A model generated the notes under the pieces. The model was not told the DNA's origin, searched no databases, and was given only the letters and a program-made list of their open reading frames with translations. Made by a program: the position numbers and the translations under genes. Below, piece after piece: positions 1 to 13,009 of a stretch of DNA of 64,000 nt. The stretch spans positions 2,728,001 to 2,792,000 of the forward strand of contig NC_089425.1 of the NCBI RefSeq assembly GCF_013426205.1, in the 5' to 3' direction. The first letter of the stretch is position 1; each line of letters opens with the position of its first letter. This stretch comes from Metarhizium brunneum. Lineage: Eukaryota > Ascomycota > Sordariomycetes > Hypocreales > Clavicipitaceae.

Positions 1-3000
1 AAGGTGGTGGTGAGAGTGCGTCCGTTCAACGGCAGAGGTAAGTAGACTCAACGCAAACTTCTTGCGTGCTTTCCCCGCTGTCTTTCGCACAGAAGGCTGC
101 CTGGCCATTGCATGAGGTACTTACTCGCCCCTAGAAATTGACCGAGGTTCAAAATGCATCGTCGAAATGAAGGAGAACCAGACCGTCCTTGCCACCCCAG
201 ATGGACATGGCGGCAAGGGCGCAAAGGATACTGGGGCCAAGACTTTTGCCTTCGATCGATCATATTGGTCTTTCAACAAGGAGGACTCGAGTTATGCCGG
301 CCAGTCGAACCTCTTTGATGACCTTGGAGCACCGCTTCTCGACAATGCTTTCCAAGGCTACAACAATTGTATCTTTGCCTACGGTCAAACCGGTTCGGGG
401 AAATCCTACTCCATGATGGGCTACGGCAAGGAAGTCGGTATCATTCCCACTATTTGCCAAGAAATGTTTAACCGAATAGACACCATTCAAGAAGACAAGG
501 CGACTAAATGTACGGTCGAGGTCTCCTACCTCGAAATTTATAACGAACGCGTACGCGATCTGCTTAATCCGGCAACAAAAGGCAACCTGAAAGTCCGAGA
601 GCATCCATCGACAGGTCCATACGTAGAGGATCTGGCAAAACTCGTCGTCGGGAGCTTTCAAGAAATCGAGAACCTGATGGACGAGGGAAACAAGGCCAGA
701 ACCGTTGCTGCTACAAACATGAACGAAACATCTAGTCGAAGTCATGCAGTCTTCACCTTAATGCTCACCCAAAAAAAGTATGATGCAGAAACAAAGATGG
801 AAATGGAAAAGGTCGCCAAGATTAGCCTGGTTGATTTGGCAGGCTCTGAACGTGCCACTTCTACAGGCGCTACCGGTGCTCGATTGAAAGAAGGCGCCGA
901 AATCAACCGGTCACTATCAACACTTGGTCGGGTCATTGCGGCGCTGGCAGATTTGTCGACAGGAAAGAAGAAGAAAGGCGCAACTCAAGTTCCTTACCGA
1001 GACAGTGTTTTGACATGGTTGCTGAAGGATTCTTTGGGCGGAAACAGCATGACGGCAATGATAGCAGCCATCAGTCCCGCCGACATCAATTACGACGAAA
1101 CCCTCAGCACTTTGCGATATGCCGACTCAGCCAAGAGAATCAAGAACCACGCCGTTGTCAATGAAGATGCCAATGCCCGCATGATCCGAGAATTGAAGGA
1201 AGAATTGGCGTTGCTGAGAAGCAAGCTTGGCGGCAGCGTGGCTGGGTCAGGTCAAGCAGCAGTTCCGGGAGAACCAGTTTATGCAGAAGGCACACCTTTG
1301 GAGCAGCAGATGGTGTCCATCACCACTTCCGAGGGTATTGTCAAGAAAGTATCCAAGGCAGAGATTGCTGAACAGCTCAGCCAGAGCGAGAAACTTCTCT
1401 CCGATTTGAACCAGACATGGGAGCAGAAGCTCCAGAAGACAGAAGAAATTCACAAGGAACGAGAGGCTGCCTTGGAAGAGCTTGGTATCAGCATTGAGAA
1501 GGGCTTTATCGGGTTGCATACACCGAAGAAGATGCCACATCTGGTCAACTTGTCAGACGACCCTCTCCTTGCCGAATGTCTTGTTTACAATCTCAAGCCT
1601 GGAACCACGACTGTTGGCAATGTCGACACGAACGCTGATCATCAGGCCAACATTCGACTAAACGGAACGAGAATCCTCCACGATCACTGTAAATTCGAAA
1701 ATAATGCTGATGGGACCGTTACTGTAGTTCCTTCAGAAGGGGCATCAGTTATGGTCAACGGTAAGCGGATAACAGAGCCTAAGCAGCTTCACTCTGGTTA
1801 TCGGGTCATTTTAGGCGACTTCCACATCTTCCGATTCAATCACCCCATGGAGGCAAGAGCCGAAAGGGCAGAAGTTGGGCAAAGCTTGCTACGGCAATCG
1901 ATCACGGCTAGTCAGTTGCAAGCCTTGGATCGCACGCCCTCTCCTCGGCCAGGCCACGAGAGGTCAATGAGTAAGGTCTCGGACATTGTTGACTCTCGGC
2001 CAGGATCGCCGGCTCCTTTTTTGCGAAGTGGTAGGGACTCGGACTGGTCTATGGCTCGACGAGAGGCAGCTGGTGCTATCCTTGGCACCGACCAGAATTT
2101 TGCCAGTCTCACGGATGAGGAACTTAACGCATTGTTTGAGGAAGTACAGAGGGCCCGCGCCGAGCGTGTCAACGGTCGAGAAGACGGCGAGGACTCCGAG
2201 TCCGTCACTTCTTACCAGATGCGCGAAAAATACATGTCCACCGGAACCATCGACAACTTCTCGCTTGATACAATATTGACAATGCCATCAACGCCAAAGC
2301 AGGGAGAACAGGATGATCGTTTGAAGGAAGCTCGAGAGGAAATGCAAAACCAATTGGAGAGACAAAAAGAGGAGTTCCAAGAAAAGCTCAAGAGCGCAGA
2401 AGCTGCCAACGTCGAGGTTGAAGAGATTAGAAAGGAGAAAGCCAAGATGGAGGTCGCTCTTCTAGAGCTGAAGGAAGATATGCAGAAACAACTCATCCTA
2501 CAAAAGAAACAGTACGAGGAGAGGATTGACAAGATGGACCCCTTCAAGCGGCCCAAGGCGAATCCAAAACTTTCCGGCGAAGAGATTGAGCAAGCAAAAA
2601 AGGTCATCAAAGTCTGGCGTGGCCGTCACTTTGTCAAGATGGCTGAAGCTGTGCTGCAGAATGCTGCAGTGTTGAAGGAAGCTCAAATTATGAGCAATGA
2701 GCTTGACGAAAGTGTTGTGTTCCAATTTACTGTTGTCGACATAGGACATGCACTCTGCTCATCTTACGACATGGTCCTCAACGGGCTGACTGGCGAGGGT
2801 GAAGATGCGGCGCTGGAGGAGGCCCAGAAGCCTTGTATTGGCATTCGTGTCATAGACTACAAGCACAGTGTTGTCCACCTCTGGAGCTTAGAAAAGCTGC
2901 ACGATCGGGTTCGACAGATGAGACAGATGCACCAATACCTCGATCAACCAGATTACGCACAGCACTTGAGTCTCGACAACCCGTTTGTGGAAACTTGCAT

Positions 3001-5233
3001 GCCATCATATACCCTGGTGGGAGAAGTAGATGTTCCCTTGCGGGCTGTCTTTGAGAGCAGGGTCCAGGACTTCTCCCTCGATGTCCTATCACCTTACACA
3101 TCTCATGCTGTCGGCATCGTGAAATTGTCCTTGGAGCCATCTCATGCCCGAGCGCCGACAAACACGTTAAAGTTTAATGTTGTCATGCACCAGTTGCTTG
3201 GATTTGCCGAGCGAGAAGGAACCGAAGTCCATGCGCAGCTCTTCATCCCTGGCGTATCGGAAGAGGACGGCGTCACCACAACCCAAATGATTAGCGATTT
3301 TGACGAAGGGCCGATTAGATTTGAAAGTGTTCACAACATGAGCGTCTCAGTATTTGCGCCTCAGGACGTCACATTACGGGCTGCAATCTTCGCCAAAGTC
3401 TCTGCAATGCACTTGGATAAGCTCCTTAGCTGGGACGACATCCGAGACGCTGGCCCTCTGCGTGACAATTCAAAGGGGACACGCATCAACGAATCACAAT
3501 TCTTCACCCAAGAAAAGCATGACCTCCTTTCTCGCGTTCAGATCATGGAGTTGAACGAGAATGGCGAATACCAACCGGTCGAAGTCAGCCAAACGAGTGA
3601 ATTGGACACGGGCACATTTCAACTGCATCAAGGTTTGCAACGCAGAATCGGAATAAACATCTCTCATAGTTCGGGAGATGCTTTGCCTTGGGGCGATGTT
3701 ACCGCTGTGCGTGTTGGCAAAATCCGACTTGTTGATTCGGCTGGTAAGACCCCGGATATGGGCGCCAGTGAACCCGACGTCTCTTTGAAGCTTGCTTCCA
3801 ACCCAATTTTCCGCGAGAACCCCAACGGTACACGGAGCATAACCATCTACGCTCAGTGGGACTCAAGTTTACATAATTCTCTCTTGTTAGACAGGGTCAC
3901 GGCGGATAAGTACCGCGTGCAGATGACGATACATTGGGAGATCAGCTCGGAGAAATTGGCGGAGCCAATGAAGTTTATCCAAAAGGTATGCGTGCAAATC
4001 TTGTCAAGAACATTTGTACGCCAGACATCCGTGTTCTCTTCGCTCTGGCAAAACGTGAGATTTGTCCGCTCATCGACCGGGATTTTTACTCTCACAATGC
4101 GGCCCGCGCCAATCAAGAGAGTCGGTGATCTGTGGCGCATGAATAGTCAACACGATTACGTCAAGGGGGAAGAAAACCTGACGAGCTGGGCTCCTCGTGG
4201 TGTCTCTCTTGTGAGCGACTTTATTATGGCGCGCAAGAAGAGAAGACGCGTAGCCGAGATTGGCGCAGTACAAACGACTCTTCAAAGGCTCGGCGTGGAC
4301 ATTACCACCGCTCCGGTAGCGGAACAAGAACCGAAGCCTGAACCGCTCCCCGAGGTTAAGACAATTGTGCCAGACGACGACGACGACCTATTAAATGACA
4401 CTCCCGACACGTCTCAAGCACCCTCCATCTTTGAAGACTCTGATAATGAAGGCCAGGACGAGGAGACGATCAAATTAGAACCTCAAGAACCCGCGGGTTC
4501 TCAAGAAGAACAAAAACCCGTCGAACCAGAGTTCAACGACCACCAAACCGACCTCCTGGAGAAGTCATTAAAACTCTGGACCAAATATCCTGACCCATTG
4601 TCCAGCATCCTCAGCCCGGCAAACACCAGCCCTCCCACAAACGGCATCACCCACGGGTCCTCCCTCCCACCGAGCCTCATCACAACCATCATCCGCGTCC
4701 CCAAGAATCCCAAAGTCTTGAAGGGCGGCTATTTACTGGTCCCCAACAACGATTCCACCCGCTGGGTCAAGCGTTTTGTCGAACTTCGCCGCCCGTACCT
4801 CCATATTCACTCCGCCTCTGATGGTGACGAAATCGCCCTCGTGAGCTTACGCAATTCCCGTGTCGACAGCCAACCCGGTGTCCTCGGGCTCTTGCACGGA
4901 CCGGACGACTACGACGCGCCGCAGAGCAATTCTGGCCCTGACTTTACACCCGGTCACCGCCGCACAGCTTCCGGGCGTGTGATTTCTACCATATGGACCG
5001 GCGCTGGCGGCGGTTCCTCTGGCAGCAGTGGGCAGGGATTGCAACGCCTCAGCGAACGCATGCAAGCGGCGGTCTTTGCCATCTACGGCACAGACAACAC
5101 GTGGCTATTTGCTGCACGTAGCGAGCGCGAGAAAATGGACTGGATCTTCCGCATCGACCAAACATACTTGTCCAATTCCGAGAGTGGCACCAACAGCGGC
5201 ATCATGAGCCCATCCCAGGGGAGTGAATACTAG
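1..5233 (+). CDS. Kinesin-3 (Unc104/KIF1A-type) motor, 5' end cut by window edge
   Basis: Plus-end microtubule motor that carries endosomes and vesicles. Exon 1 is 1-37, reading KVVVRVRPFNGR; intron 38-134; exon 2 is 135-5233 and continues in phase as EIDRGSKCIVEM. Only the first few residues lie outside the window. Visible features are the P-loop GQTGSGKS near 383-406, switch I NETSSRSH near 723-745, switch II DLAGSE near 833-850, coiled coil near 1330-1480, an FHA domain near 1590-1820, coiled coil near 2300-2530, the central kinesin-3 region, and a C-terminal PH domain near 4715-5190 (KGGYLLVPNNDSTRWVKRF) for lipid binding. The length of about 1,700 residues fits Unc104/UncA. A possible short intron near 3988 was not used because the unspliced reading matches the family (KVCVQILSRTFVR). 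Family certain; fungal name uncA not assigned. Confidence 0.95.
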
Positions 5234-8200
5234 TCTACTTTGCACTTGACGATGTTGACAGCTCCTTTCCCTCCTAATATTATGGGAGCAAAAGGGTGTT
5301 CAATCTTTTTTTTTCTTTGCCTATAAGCTATCTCATCTATTTCTAATTATTATTATTTTCGGTGCATACGCAACTCAATGCAGGCGGCTTAGATGACCAA
5401 CTTAGACTATACCCCGTTGAATTGGAGCAGAGAAAGAATGGGAGCAAAAGATCATGTAAAGTCATTTTTTAATGAAGAAAAGGAGATGTAAAGAGCCACA
5501 GATGGATATTCTATGGACTTTGGATATCTCTAATTCGAAGGATGAAAGGATGAAGAATAGAGATGGATATTTTGGGGTTTACTACAATGTCTGTAGGATA
5601 ATTGAACTGTGATGAGCTGATGAAATGTTTGCCGTGTCGGGCAGCGAGTTGCTCAAATTGCCTCTGGTGCCCGTTGAGGCGGTCATCTTTTTAAAATGGT
5701 CATGTTATCTGCTTCCGCAATTCGTTTGCTGCCTCCCGGGCCAGCGTTGCAAATTGTCAATGACTTGTCCTGATCATCAAACCTCATTGTCACTGTCCTG
5801 CAACTGAAACCATGGCTGTTGACCCTCTCCAGATTGTCGGGCTGGCATATCCTGGTACCTGGTCCCCAGTCCCGACGGCGGCAAGAAGGTCCGCACATCC
5901 TTGGCAAACAACGCATCTTGGGGCCGAACACCCCAGAAGTCCAAGGAGGTGTGGAAGAATATCGGGTCGAACAACGGAGACGCCGCTGCCTTTGTACACC
6001 TACTCCGTTCTTATATGCATGGTATGCAATAACTTACAAGAAAGGAAGCGCCGAGCCCCCTAAGCGTGCATTTGTGTGATTGGAGCCTCCGTCGCATAGC
6101 TGAAGAGGGATGAACATCGAACGAGCTTGGGAGACGAGGGGCAAAGCATCATGGAGTGTAAATGCCCGGGTTCAGTCGTCGTTGCAAATAGTATGCCAGA
6201 ATGTATTCGATGGGAGATGCAAGTGTAAACAATATTCCACTCCCCATTCTATTCTACCCACAGGATTCAGGTCAGTTTCGACAGGTGGCTTCAGCAATCA
6301 CGTCAAACAAGACAATGCGTTTGGTAGCCGGGGCCTATTCGCCGAAGCGAATGGACCCTCTGCGGCATCGTGGTCAGAATGACGATACCACTATCGTCAA
6401 AACAAGAACCAAATGGGGCATGCTCATGGACCACTTCCAGGGTGTTCAGTCAGGGAGAATGAAGGGAGTGAAATTGTCACGCATTAGCTGGCCCAAAAGA
6501 AGTGACGTGTTACATACCGTACCGCCAAACGGGACCATCGTCAACAAAGACCCAAGGCCATGGTATGGGCGATGATGGTAATCGGCAGCGCTTGCTGCAG
6601 TACAGACCTCATTGAGGTCCCGCCATACCAGGACCTTCCCTGCAAAAGCATTATCCGCTGTGTTCAATGGCTGGCGACGGGACACAAGGCACATGGCGCA
6701 CAGGAAGCACAAGCTCGCTCGGCTGGCAGGGGCCAAAGGCTTGAGTAGGCGCTATTCTGGCCGCACCACTTGGTGTGAGCCAGAACCAAATTGCCGGGTC
6801 AGTCCATGGTAAAAGCGGTTTACCTGAAAAGCCGGGGTGCACCCATGTCCCGTGGTGAGATGGTCGTAGATGATTTCGGGCCCAGATGAACGCCTCCTCT
6901 GGTCGTTGGCTACTCCGTACCTACTGGGTTAATACGGAGTACTCGGGCTAGCATGGCTGAGACCAAGCGCACATACGGAGTCTTGTGAGGGACCAACAGC
7001 GTCAAGACCTGGCGTCAAGTTTGGCATAGACGTGGCTGCGGGCGGCAAAACGCCACGGGCCATTCGTCCACATCGTTGACCAGCTTGCGTCAAACATCCA
7101 AAGTGACAGGTCGGACAACATGTGGTCGAGTAGCACTGGAGACTGATGATATGCCTCGAGACCGCACTCACCTGCTTGTGGCGAGTCGTCGTTGGGCAAT
7201 CATCTCCGCGAGTGCATGAACCGGCAAGTGTAGAAAGATGAAAACCAACCCGGGGGGATTGGCTGTGTCAAGCCAGGCCCGTTATACCCGTGGTCTTTAA
7301 ATGCTTGCATCCGAGGTGTCAGTCGGTCACAGTCGGTCACAGCCGACTTTCCCTGTTCCATCGCTGCTGCCTTCAATCCCAAGGTCCAATGCTCTTGCAG
7401 CCGATTCATTGTCTTGGCCTTTGCGAGTGAGTGATTTGGCCGAGGTGGGAAAGTGCGACCTTGGCCAGGGTGTCTCCCTGTTCTCTGGTTTGCAGATGCA
7501 GACAAAATGCAAGCTAAACGAACGACTACCAAGTACCCGTTAGATGCATCATCCATCAGCTTGGCCCATTAGTTCACCCTCCCTCCCTCAATCCCCTCTT
7601 GGACGCCTTCCCGGGAACTCGGAAACAGCAAGTGCCTACAGAGTCAGCCAACCAGTCTTTTCGTATTGTCCTTTTGCTTTGACACTAGGTGGGAGGTGGG
7701 AGCAAAGGTCGGATGGTTTCTTATTGATGTCGTCTATTTTGATCGGGCTTTTAATGATGGCCGGTTTGCTCGTATCTTCCGCCAATGGCAGATGGGCCAG
7801 TGGGTGAATATTGCTCGCTTGGTACGAAATCCACCCCCTTCTCTGCCTTGAGGTGACAGACATCTAACTTTGGACTTTCATAGAGGAGGCATTCCGCAAA
7901 TCTTGGTTGGTGGCATAGCATAGACCCTCGCCTCCAAATTTCCCCGTCCCATATGTGGATGTTGTTGCGCAGTATGACGACCGAAGCTCAATGCTGTACG
8001 ACATAGGCTCGTACGCTCCTGTGCCGTTGCTTCTGGCAGCAGAACCCAGCACTCAGGACAGTGCCGCCGGGACGCCGCCGCCGCCCCTGCATCCAATAGC
8101 CCTGGATATCTGGTCATATTAACAGGCGCCAGGCGGGGAAAACGAAATAGCAAGAAACAATCAGTTGAGCAATTCCGCGCTGCACTCCACCACGGCAGGA

Positions 8201-9574
8201 ACAACTGGACACGCAACCTTGTTAGAACGATTAGGAAGTGACCAGCTGGGTCAAGCCCGTGAGACATTGATGGCGTCGTAGGCAGTTCCCAACAGCACAG
8301 CACGGCCCCTCAAAGCGGGTGTGCGTAGCCCAGGGACACCCGACCCAGAGAGTCGGGAATATCACCTGCTTCTATGTAGTCGGGGAAATGGGCGGACGCC
8401 ACGCCTGCTTCAGGCCGTTTTGTCTCTCCCTGCGACTTGAATTCTAGAGGGTCATTGACGCGTACTCCGTATTATTCGTTCAACAATACCAGTAGTATGG
8501 AGTACTAGTTATGAACCCTGGCTCCTTGTCCAGTATCCCCGTTCACTCACCCCGCTGTCAACCCCCATGCGAGAGATTAGCTGAACCAACGTATCGGGTC
8601 CAAAAGGCTCCAGAATCTCCAAGACAGAAGCGGAGCTAGCCGGGCGTTCAGGCATGCATGAGAACGGAGCATGGGTTTTTTACTGAAGAAAGAAAAAGCA
8701 AAGTAGTACCGAGCGAGTTATTATGTTGTGTCTGCTGGTCGTGCTTTGGACGCCCGCTACCTACGTCTTTGCCCCTAACTTTACCACATCCCAAGTGTTT
8801 TCAGAAGACGGTGCTGACCGACATGGCGACAATCATGAGAAACCCGGCCTATCCAAATTAACGGGGAAAATGTCTGTGTGCTTTATAGCTTCCATCTCCT
8901 TCATTTGCCCTGTTGTCGATATTCACGGTGGAAGGGCCAACGCAACTTCATGCAAACCCCGTCCGAAGCAACTTGGAGCTGATTTTACCGAAACCCACCG
9001 AAGTGCCCCGGCGGCTGATTTTGCTGCCATTCCTATCAAGTACTTGTGGATTCTACATCCTTGGGTGTCGACGTTTTCATGGTTGGCAAGCTTGGATCAC
9101 GTTCGTCGCCTTGAAAAGTCTTCTTGCTCATCGACGACCGCCTTTTCGATCCATGACGATTCTTTGATTGATGGGTACAATTCGAGCTGGACCACAACGA
9201 CGCAGAATTACCCTTGTACATATGGACACAGGTCTACTGATCAAAGCACAGTTGCGTTGCCGTCAAAAGGGGCATCGCGTCTCGGGTTGTAATTTTCTTG
9301 GAAGCCTCCCTTCCCCTTAACAAGGAGCTCTGGATACACACACGAGAAGATCAAGATCTGCGTTACAAGCTTCTTGACACCTGCTTGCCATTCGTCACTT
9401 ATCCTTTAGGTCGTTTTCTAACACGTCCTCGCGGCTTCGACCACACTCTACTTTCCAGCACCTAACTTGTTGCTGTTGTTAGATGACCCCATCCTCGGTC
9501 GTCCCATCGATCACCCTGAAAGCGGCCATCGCCTCAGGGACTCGACTTGCTCCGACAAATATCATCCTACTGAC
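5234..9574. other. Gene-poor intergenic stretch
   Basis: About 4.3 kb with no gene I can support. Many short ORFs occur on both strands without recognisable motifs or splice logic. The longest is 8723-9292 (+), 189 codons with a hydrophobic start, treated as doubtful. The kinesin 3' end region (5234-5600) is A/T rich. The stretch holds several copies of the 9-bp word TACTCCGTA or its complement (6911, 6933, 8463) and a short tandem duplication, CAGTCGGTCA twice, near 7320-7340. Confidence 0.6.
6911..6941. repeat. 9-bp inverted repeat (TACTCCGTA / TACGGAGTA)
   Basis: TACTCCGTA at 6911-6919 is followed by its exact reverse complement at 6933-6941, with 13 bases between. It could fold into a small hairpin. 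The same word recurs elsewhere in the window. Confidence 0.8.
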
Positions 9575-11083
9575 ATGATGGTGGACACAAGCTCGAACCA
9601 AAATAGGAATGGGATGTGGGAAAAGGAGTCGTCGAATTCAAATTTTCAAAACTTTGAATTTACATTCAACGTGCCTTCTGAGAGCAATAGTTCCACAGAG
9701 TCCAATGTGAGTTGTACAAAATGAGCCTGAACCTGATGTTCACTGCCAGACACCTGCCAACAGCAGCTAATTTGAAATCTGTTGCCTTGATGACCAAGTG
9801 TATGGGAAAAGTATGTCAGACATTGATGGATCTACCCACATGCATATTCTACGTTGCAACATTTGTCAGCATACTGAACGACTATCCCAATTTAGAAAAC
9901 CTCTGAATCTCTGTCAGATAGTGTGCAGAACTACCCTGAAGAATTTGGACGCACATATCACGCTTATAGAGCAGGATGTAAGTGTCACATTCCCCTTGTA
10001 CCAAAAACAAGAATAGAAGTTGTTCCTCTGTGCTTGGTTCTATGGTTTTCCCTGTTGGGTTCATCTACTTGATATTCAAGGCTAACAGTTACCAACAGCA
10101 TATGCTTTCCCGAACGACGTATCAGAACGCGAACGACTTGTGCTACAAAGCGAACTTTTATCAAGGCTCTTTGATGGGAAACTGTTTTTCTCTCCTTTGA
10201 GTAGAACCAACCCGCCGCGTTATATCCTTGATATCGCCACGGGGCTAGGCGATTGGGCTATTCAAATGGGTGATTTGTTCCCTACAGCGGAGGTTATTGC
10301 CACTGATTTGTCGCCCATTCAACCTGAAGAAGTCCCCCCCAATGTCAACTTCTTTGTCGAAGACTCGTAAGTTATCATTTCGTTGGCTCCTTGAATCTTG
10401 CAGTGTCTCGGCCGAGTCTAACCTTTTTCTGAACCCACCAATTCTTTAGGTCTGATCCCTGGGATTACTCGCACCAGTTTGATTTCATTCACACCCGAGT
10501 GACCGGTGGATGTTGGGCATCGTTCGAAAAGCAAATTGTTCAGCAGGCCTTTGATGCTCTCGAACCTGGGGGGTACTTTGAATCGCAGGAGGTTGACAGT
10601 ACCCTATGTTGCGATGACGGCACCGTAAATGCCGGCGGGGCGTTGGCACGATGGCTGGATGACATCACGAGAGCTAGCACTCAATGCCATCGTTCGATGA
10701 TTACTGGTGCAATAATGAAGGAGGCTTACGAAAGAGTCGGTTTCGTCGACGTTCAAGAGATGATATTTAAGGTCCCCACCAACGGCTGGGCAAAAGATGC
10801 ACATTTGAGGGAAATTGGAAAGATGTGGGAGAGGAATCTCCTATCTGGGCTGAGCGGGTTCTCTCTGAGCTTGTTTCATAGAGTGTTTAATATGAGCCCA
10901 GAGGAAATCGAGGTATGAGGACTGTGGTTGGCTATACTAGCAGTGACGAATCAGCAAGCACTAACAATGTCACAGGTTTCCTTGGTCGACGTACGCCGAG
11001 AGATATCAGACCCCGGGGTGCATGCTTGGATGCCGGTGTATGTTGTATGGGGCAGAAAGCCTTATCCAGGGGAAAAGGTTTGA
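9575..11083 (+). CDS. LaeA-like SAM-dependent methyltransferase
   Basis: Putative class I methyltransferase of the LaeA-like group common in filamentous fungi. Substrate unknown; LaeA itself is a nuclear regulator of secondary metabolism. Exons 9575-9706, 9896-9977, 10099-10366, 10450-10912 and 10976-11083 join in phase to about 350 residues, the usual length. Visible are the conserved N-terminal block YPEEFGRTYHAYRAG and YAFPNDVSERERL, the SAM-binding motif I YILDIATGLGDWAIQMG, then ATDLSPIQPEEVPPNV and SSDPWDYSHQFDFIHTR, and EPGGYFESQEVD. The 3' exon ends GRKPYPGEKV. The first exon (ATG at 9575, alternative at 9578) is the least certain part: it is Ser/Asn-rich and its join uses a 189-bp intron with GTGAGT donor and TTTAG acceptor. 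The gene stands alone, with no synthase or other cluster gene beside it. Confidence 0.82.
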
Positions 11084-11738
11084 GGATCAGAACGGGCATA
11101 CTTGTCCAAACCCTTGCCATGTGCAGGGGAACAAGAACACTGTTGGTTCTAGCGGTTGCATTACCGCTTCGAAAAGAAGCAATGGCCTTCCTTTCTGGGG
11201 CGCCGAGGGGGTATAACTACATTCTGAGAGGTTAAATTTTCTTGTCATGACAAAAGCATAGGGCAAGGCGTCGGGAGAGAGTGTTGGCATTGTGGGCATG
11301 GACTTTCATGTCCAGCGGCGAAGCATTGGTTGTTTATGATCAATTGGTACCTGGCAGTACTCGAAACGGGAAACCACTAAGTGAGCATGCAAGTTTAACT
11401 CATGGCGCCATGGTCGCCCCAGCTAGAAAATAGGTGTCTCCAGGATTGGGGGACTGCGCCGGCTTTCCACTAGGAAGAGATCAATTGCATTGTACAGAGT
11501 AGGAAATTCAAGAGACACAACTCAGGTTGTGCAACTACCCGGAAGCTGGTCACGAAGATCGCGAAAGGTGCATGTGAAGAGGACCCGTTGCAGTCCATTG
11601 AAGGTTGCAGTCGCGTGCGCCGCCACCCGTTTTGCCGGGCCCCGCCCACCTCAAATAAGCTTCACTCGTGCTCCCGACAAACGACGAACCATCTTCACCC
11701 TCGATAGACACGGCGGTCCCCAGCCGTCCAGGTGAAGA
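11084..11738. other. Intergenic region, promoter side of the OMA1-like gene
   Basis: No gene seen. A short ORF at 11668-11997 overlaps the start of the next gene in another frame and has no family features. Confidence 0.5.
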
Positions 11739-13009
11739 ATGCTTCCGTCGCGGCTCGTCCGGCCCAGCCGGCGCATCGCACGCAGCGCCGAAACCACAGC
11801 CATCTCGGTCACATCACGCCCGGCCGTCGGCCCTCGCTTCTTGTCCCAATCCCGACTCCAAAGGTCCCGCGATCCCTACCAACGGCTCCGAAATGCCCGC
11901 CCGCTCGTGCCCGACATACTCGCGCGCAGGCTCACCTCGGCCGGGCGGTCGCGCAACTCCCAAGCGGTGGTGGTGGTTGCCGTCATTGGCGCCATAGCCT
12001 TTTACTTCTACAACTCCCAGACGGTGCCGGTCACGGGGAGGCGGCGGTTCAACTTCCTGTCGGACAAGTTGGTCGAGCAGGCGCATTCCCGAGCCGCCGA
12101 GGCCGTCATACTATCTGTCGAGGAGCAGGGGGGCCATTTCCTGTCCGACTGGGACCCGAGGTGCATGCTGGTCAAGAGGGTCATGAAGAGGCTGATACCC
12201 GTGAGCGGCCTGCCCGAGCTGGATTGGGAGATTCGCGTCATCGCAGACAACAGTACGTATTATTGCATTCTAGCCCCCCCAGAGTCACTACCGGGTCACC
12301 AATGGACTCATGCGTGTATGGAAACTGTGCAGGAACGGCAAACGCATTCGTCCTCCCCGGCGGCAAGGTCTTTGTGCACAGCGGCATCCTCAACGTGTGC
12401 CGAAACGAGGACGCGCTCGCGGCCGTGCTCGGGCACGAGATTGCGCACAATACCGCGTCGCACGTGGCGGAGCGGCTCTCGGCCGCGTGGGTGGGAAACC
12501 TCACGGCGGGCAGCTTGTTCTTCCTGGCCGGGGCGGTCCCCGGCCTGGCGCTGTTTGGAATCTGGACGCTGGCGGGCGGCTTCTTCCTTCAGGATCTGCT
12601 GTACTACCTCCCCATGGGGCGCAAGCAGGAGAGCGAGGCGGATTACATTGGGCTGATGATGATGGCGGAGGCGTGCTACGACCCCAGGCAGGCGGTTGGG
12701 TTCTGGCAGAGAATGGAGATGATTCAGAAGACGGGAGGCCAGGAGGTGCCCGAGATGCTGAGTACCCATCCTTCGGTTGGTGTGACGATAGACGAGTACC
12801 CCTTCTTGCTTGCTCTTTTTTGGGAGGGAGTGCAAGGGATCATTTGCTGACCAAGCGGCGCGTAGAACGAAAACCGAATCAATAAGATCAAGGAATGGCT
12901 ACCAATTGCCATGGAGAAGAGGCAGGAGAGCGATTGTAGTGGTACGTCGGCGTTTGCGGATAGATTCAGGATTGCGCTGAGGAGGGGGATTCCGGTTCAT
13001 GAGGTGTAG
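11739..13009 (+). CDS. OMA1: Mitochondrial inner-membrane metalloprotease OMA1-like (peptidase M48)
   Basis: Zinc metalloendopeptidase of mitochondrial quality control. Exons 11739-12252, 12333-12775 and 12866-13009 give about 366 residues, in the family range. The N-terminus is Arg/Ser rich with few acids, consistent with a mitochondrial presequence, followed by one membrane segment (AVVVVAVIGAIAFYFY). The M48 core has NAFVLPGGKVFVHSGIL, the zinc site HEIAH and the third ligand region ESEADYIGL, with hydrophobic segments between. The end of the core reads LSTHPS then NENRINKIKEWLP across intron 2. That intron begins with the unusual donor GTTGGT, chosen because it is the only phase-preserving join that restores the family pattern THPSNENR. 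The third codon position is GC rich. Confidence 0.93.

Noticed and set aside
3988..4032. Possible 45-bp intron in the kinesin gene
   Set aside because: GT and AG ends are present, but the unspliced residues match the conserved kinesin-3 sequence.
9707..9895. Broken or pseudogenised 5' end of the methyltransferase
   Set aside because: First looked disrupted because shorter introns gave stops, but a single 189-bp intron joins both exons in phase.
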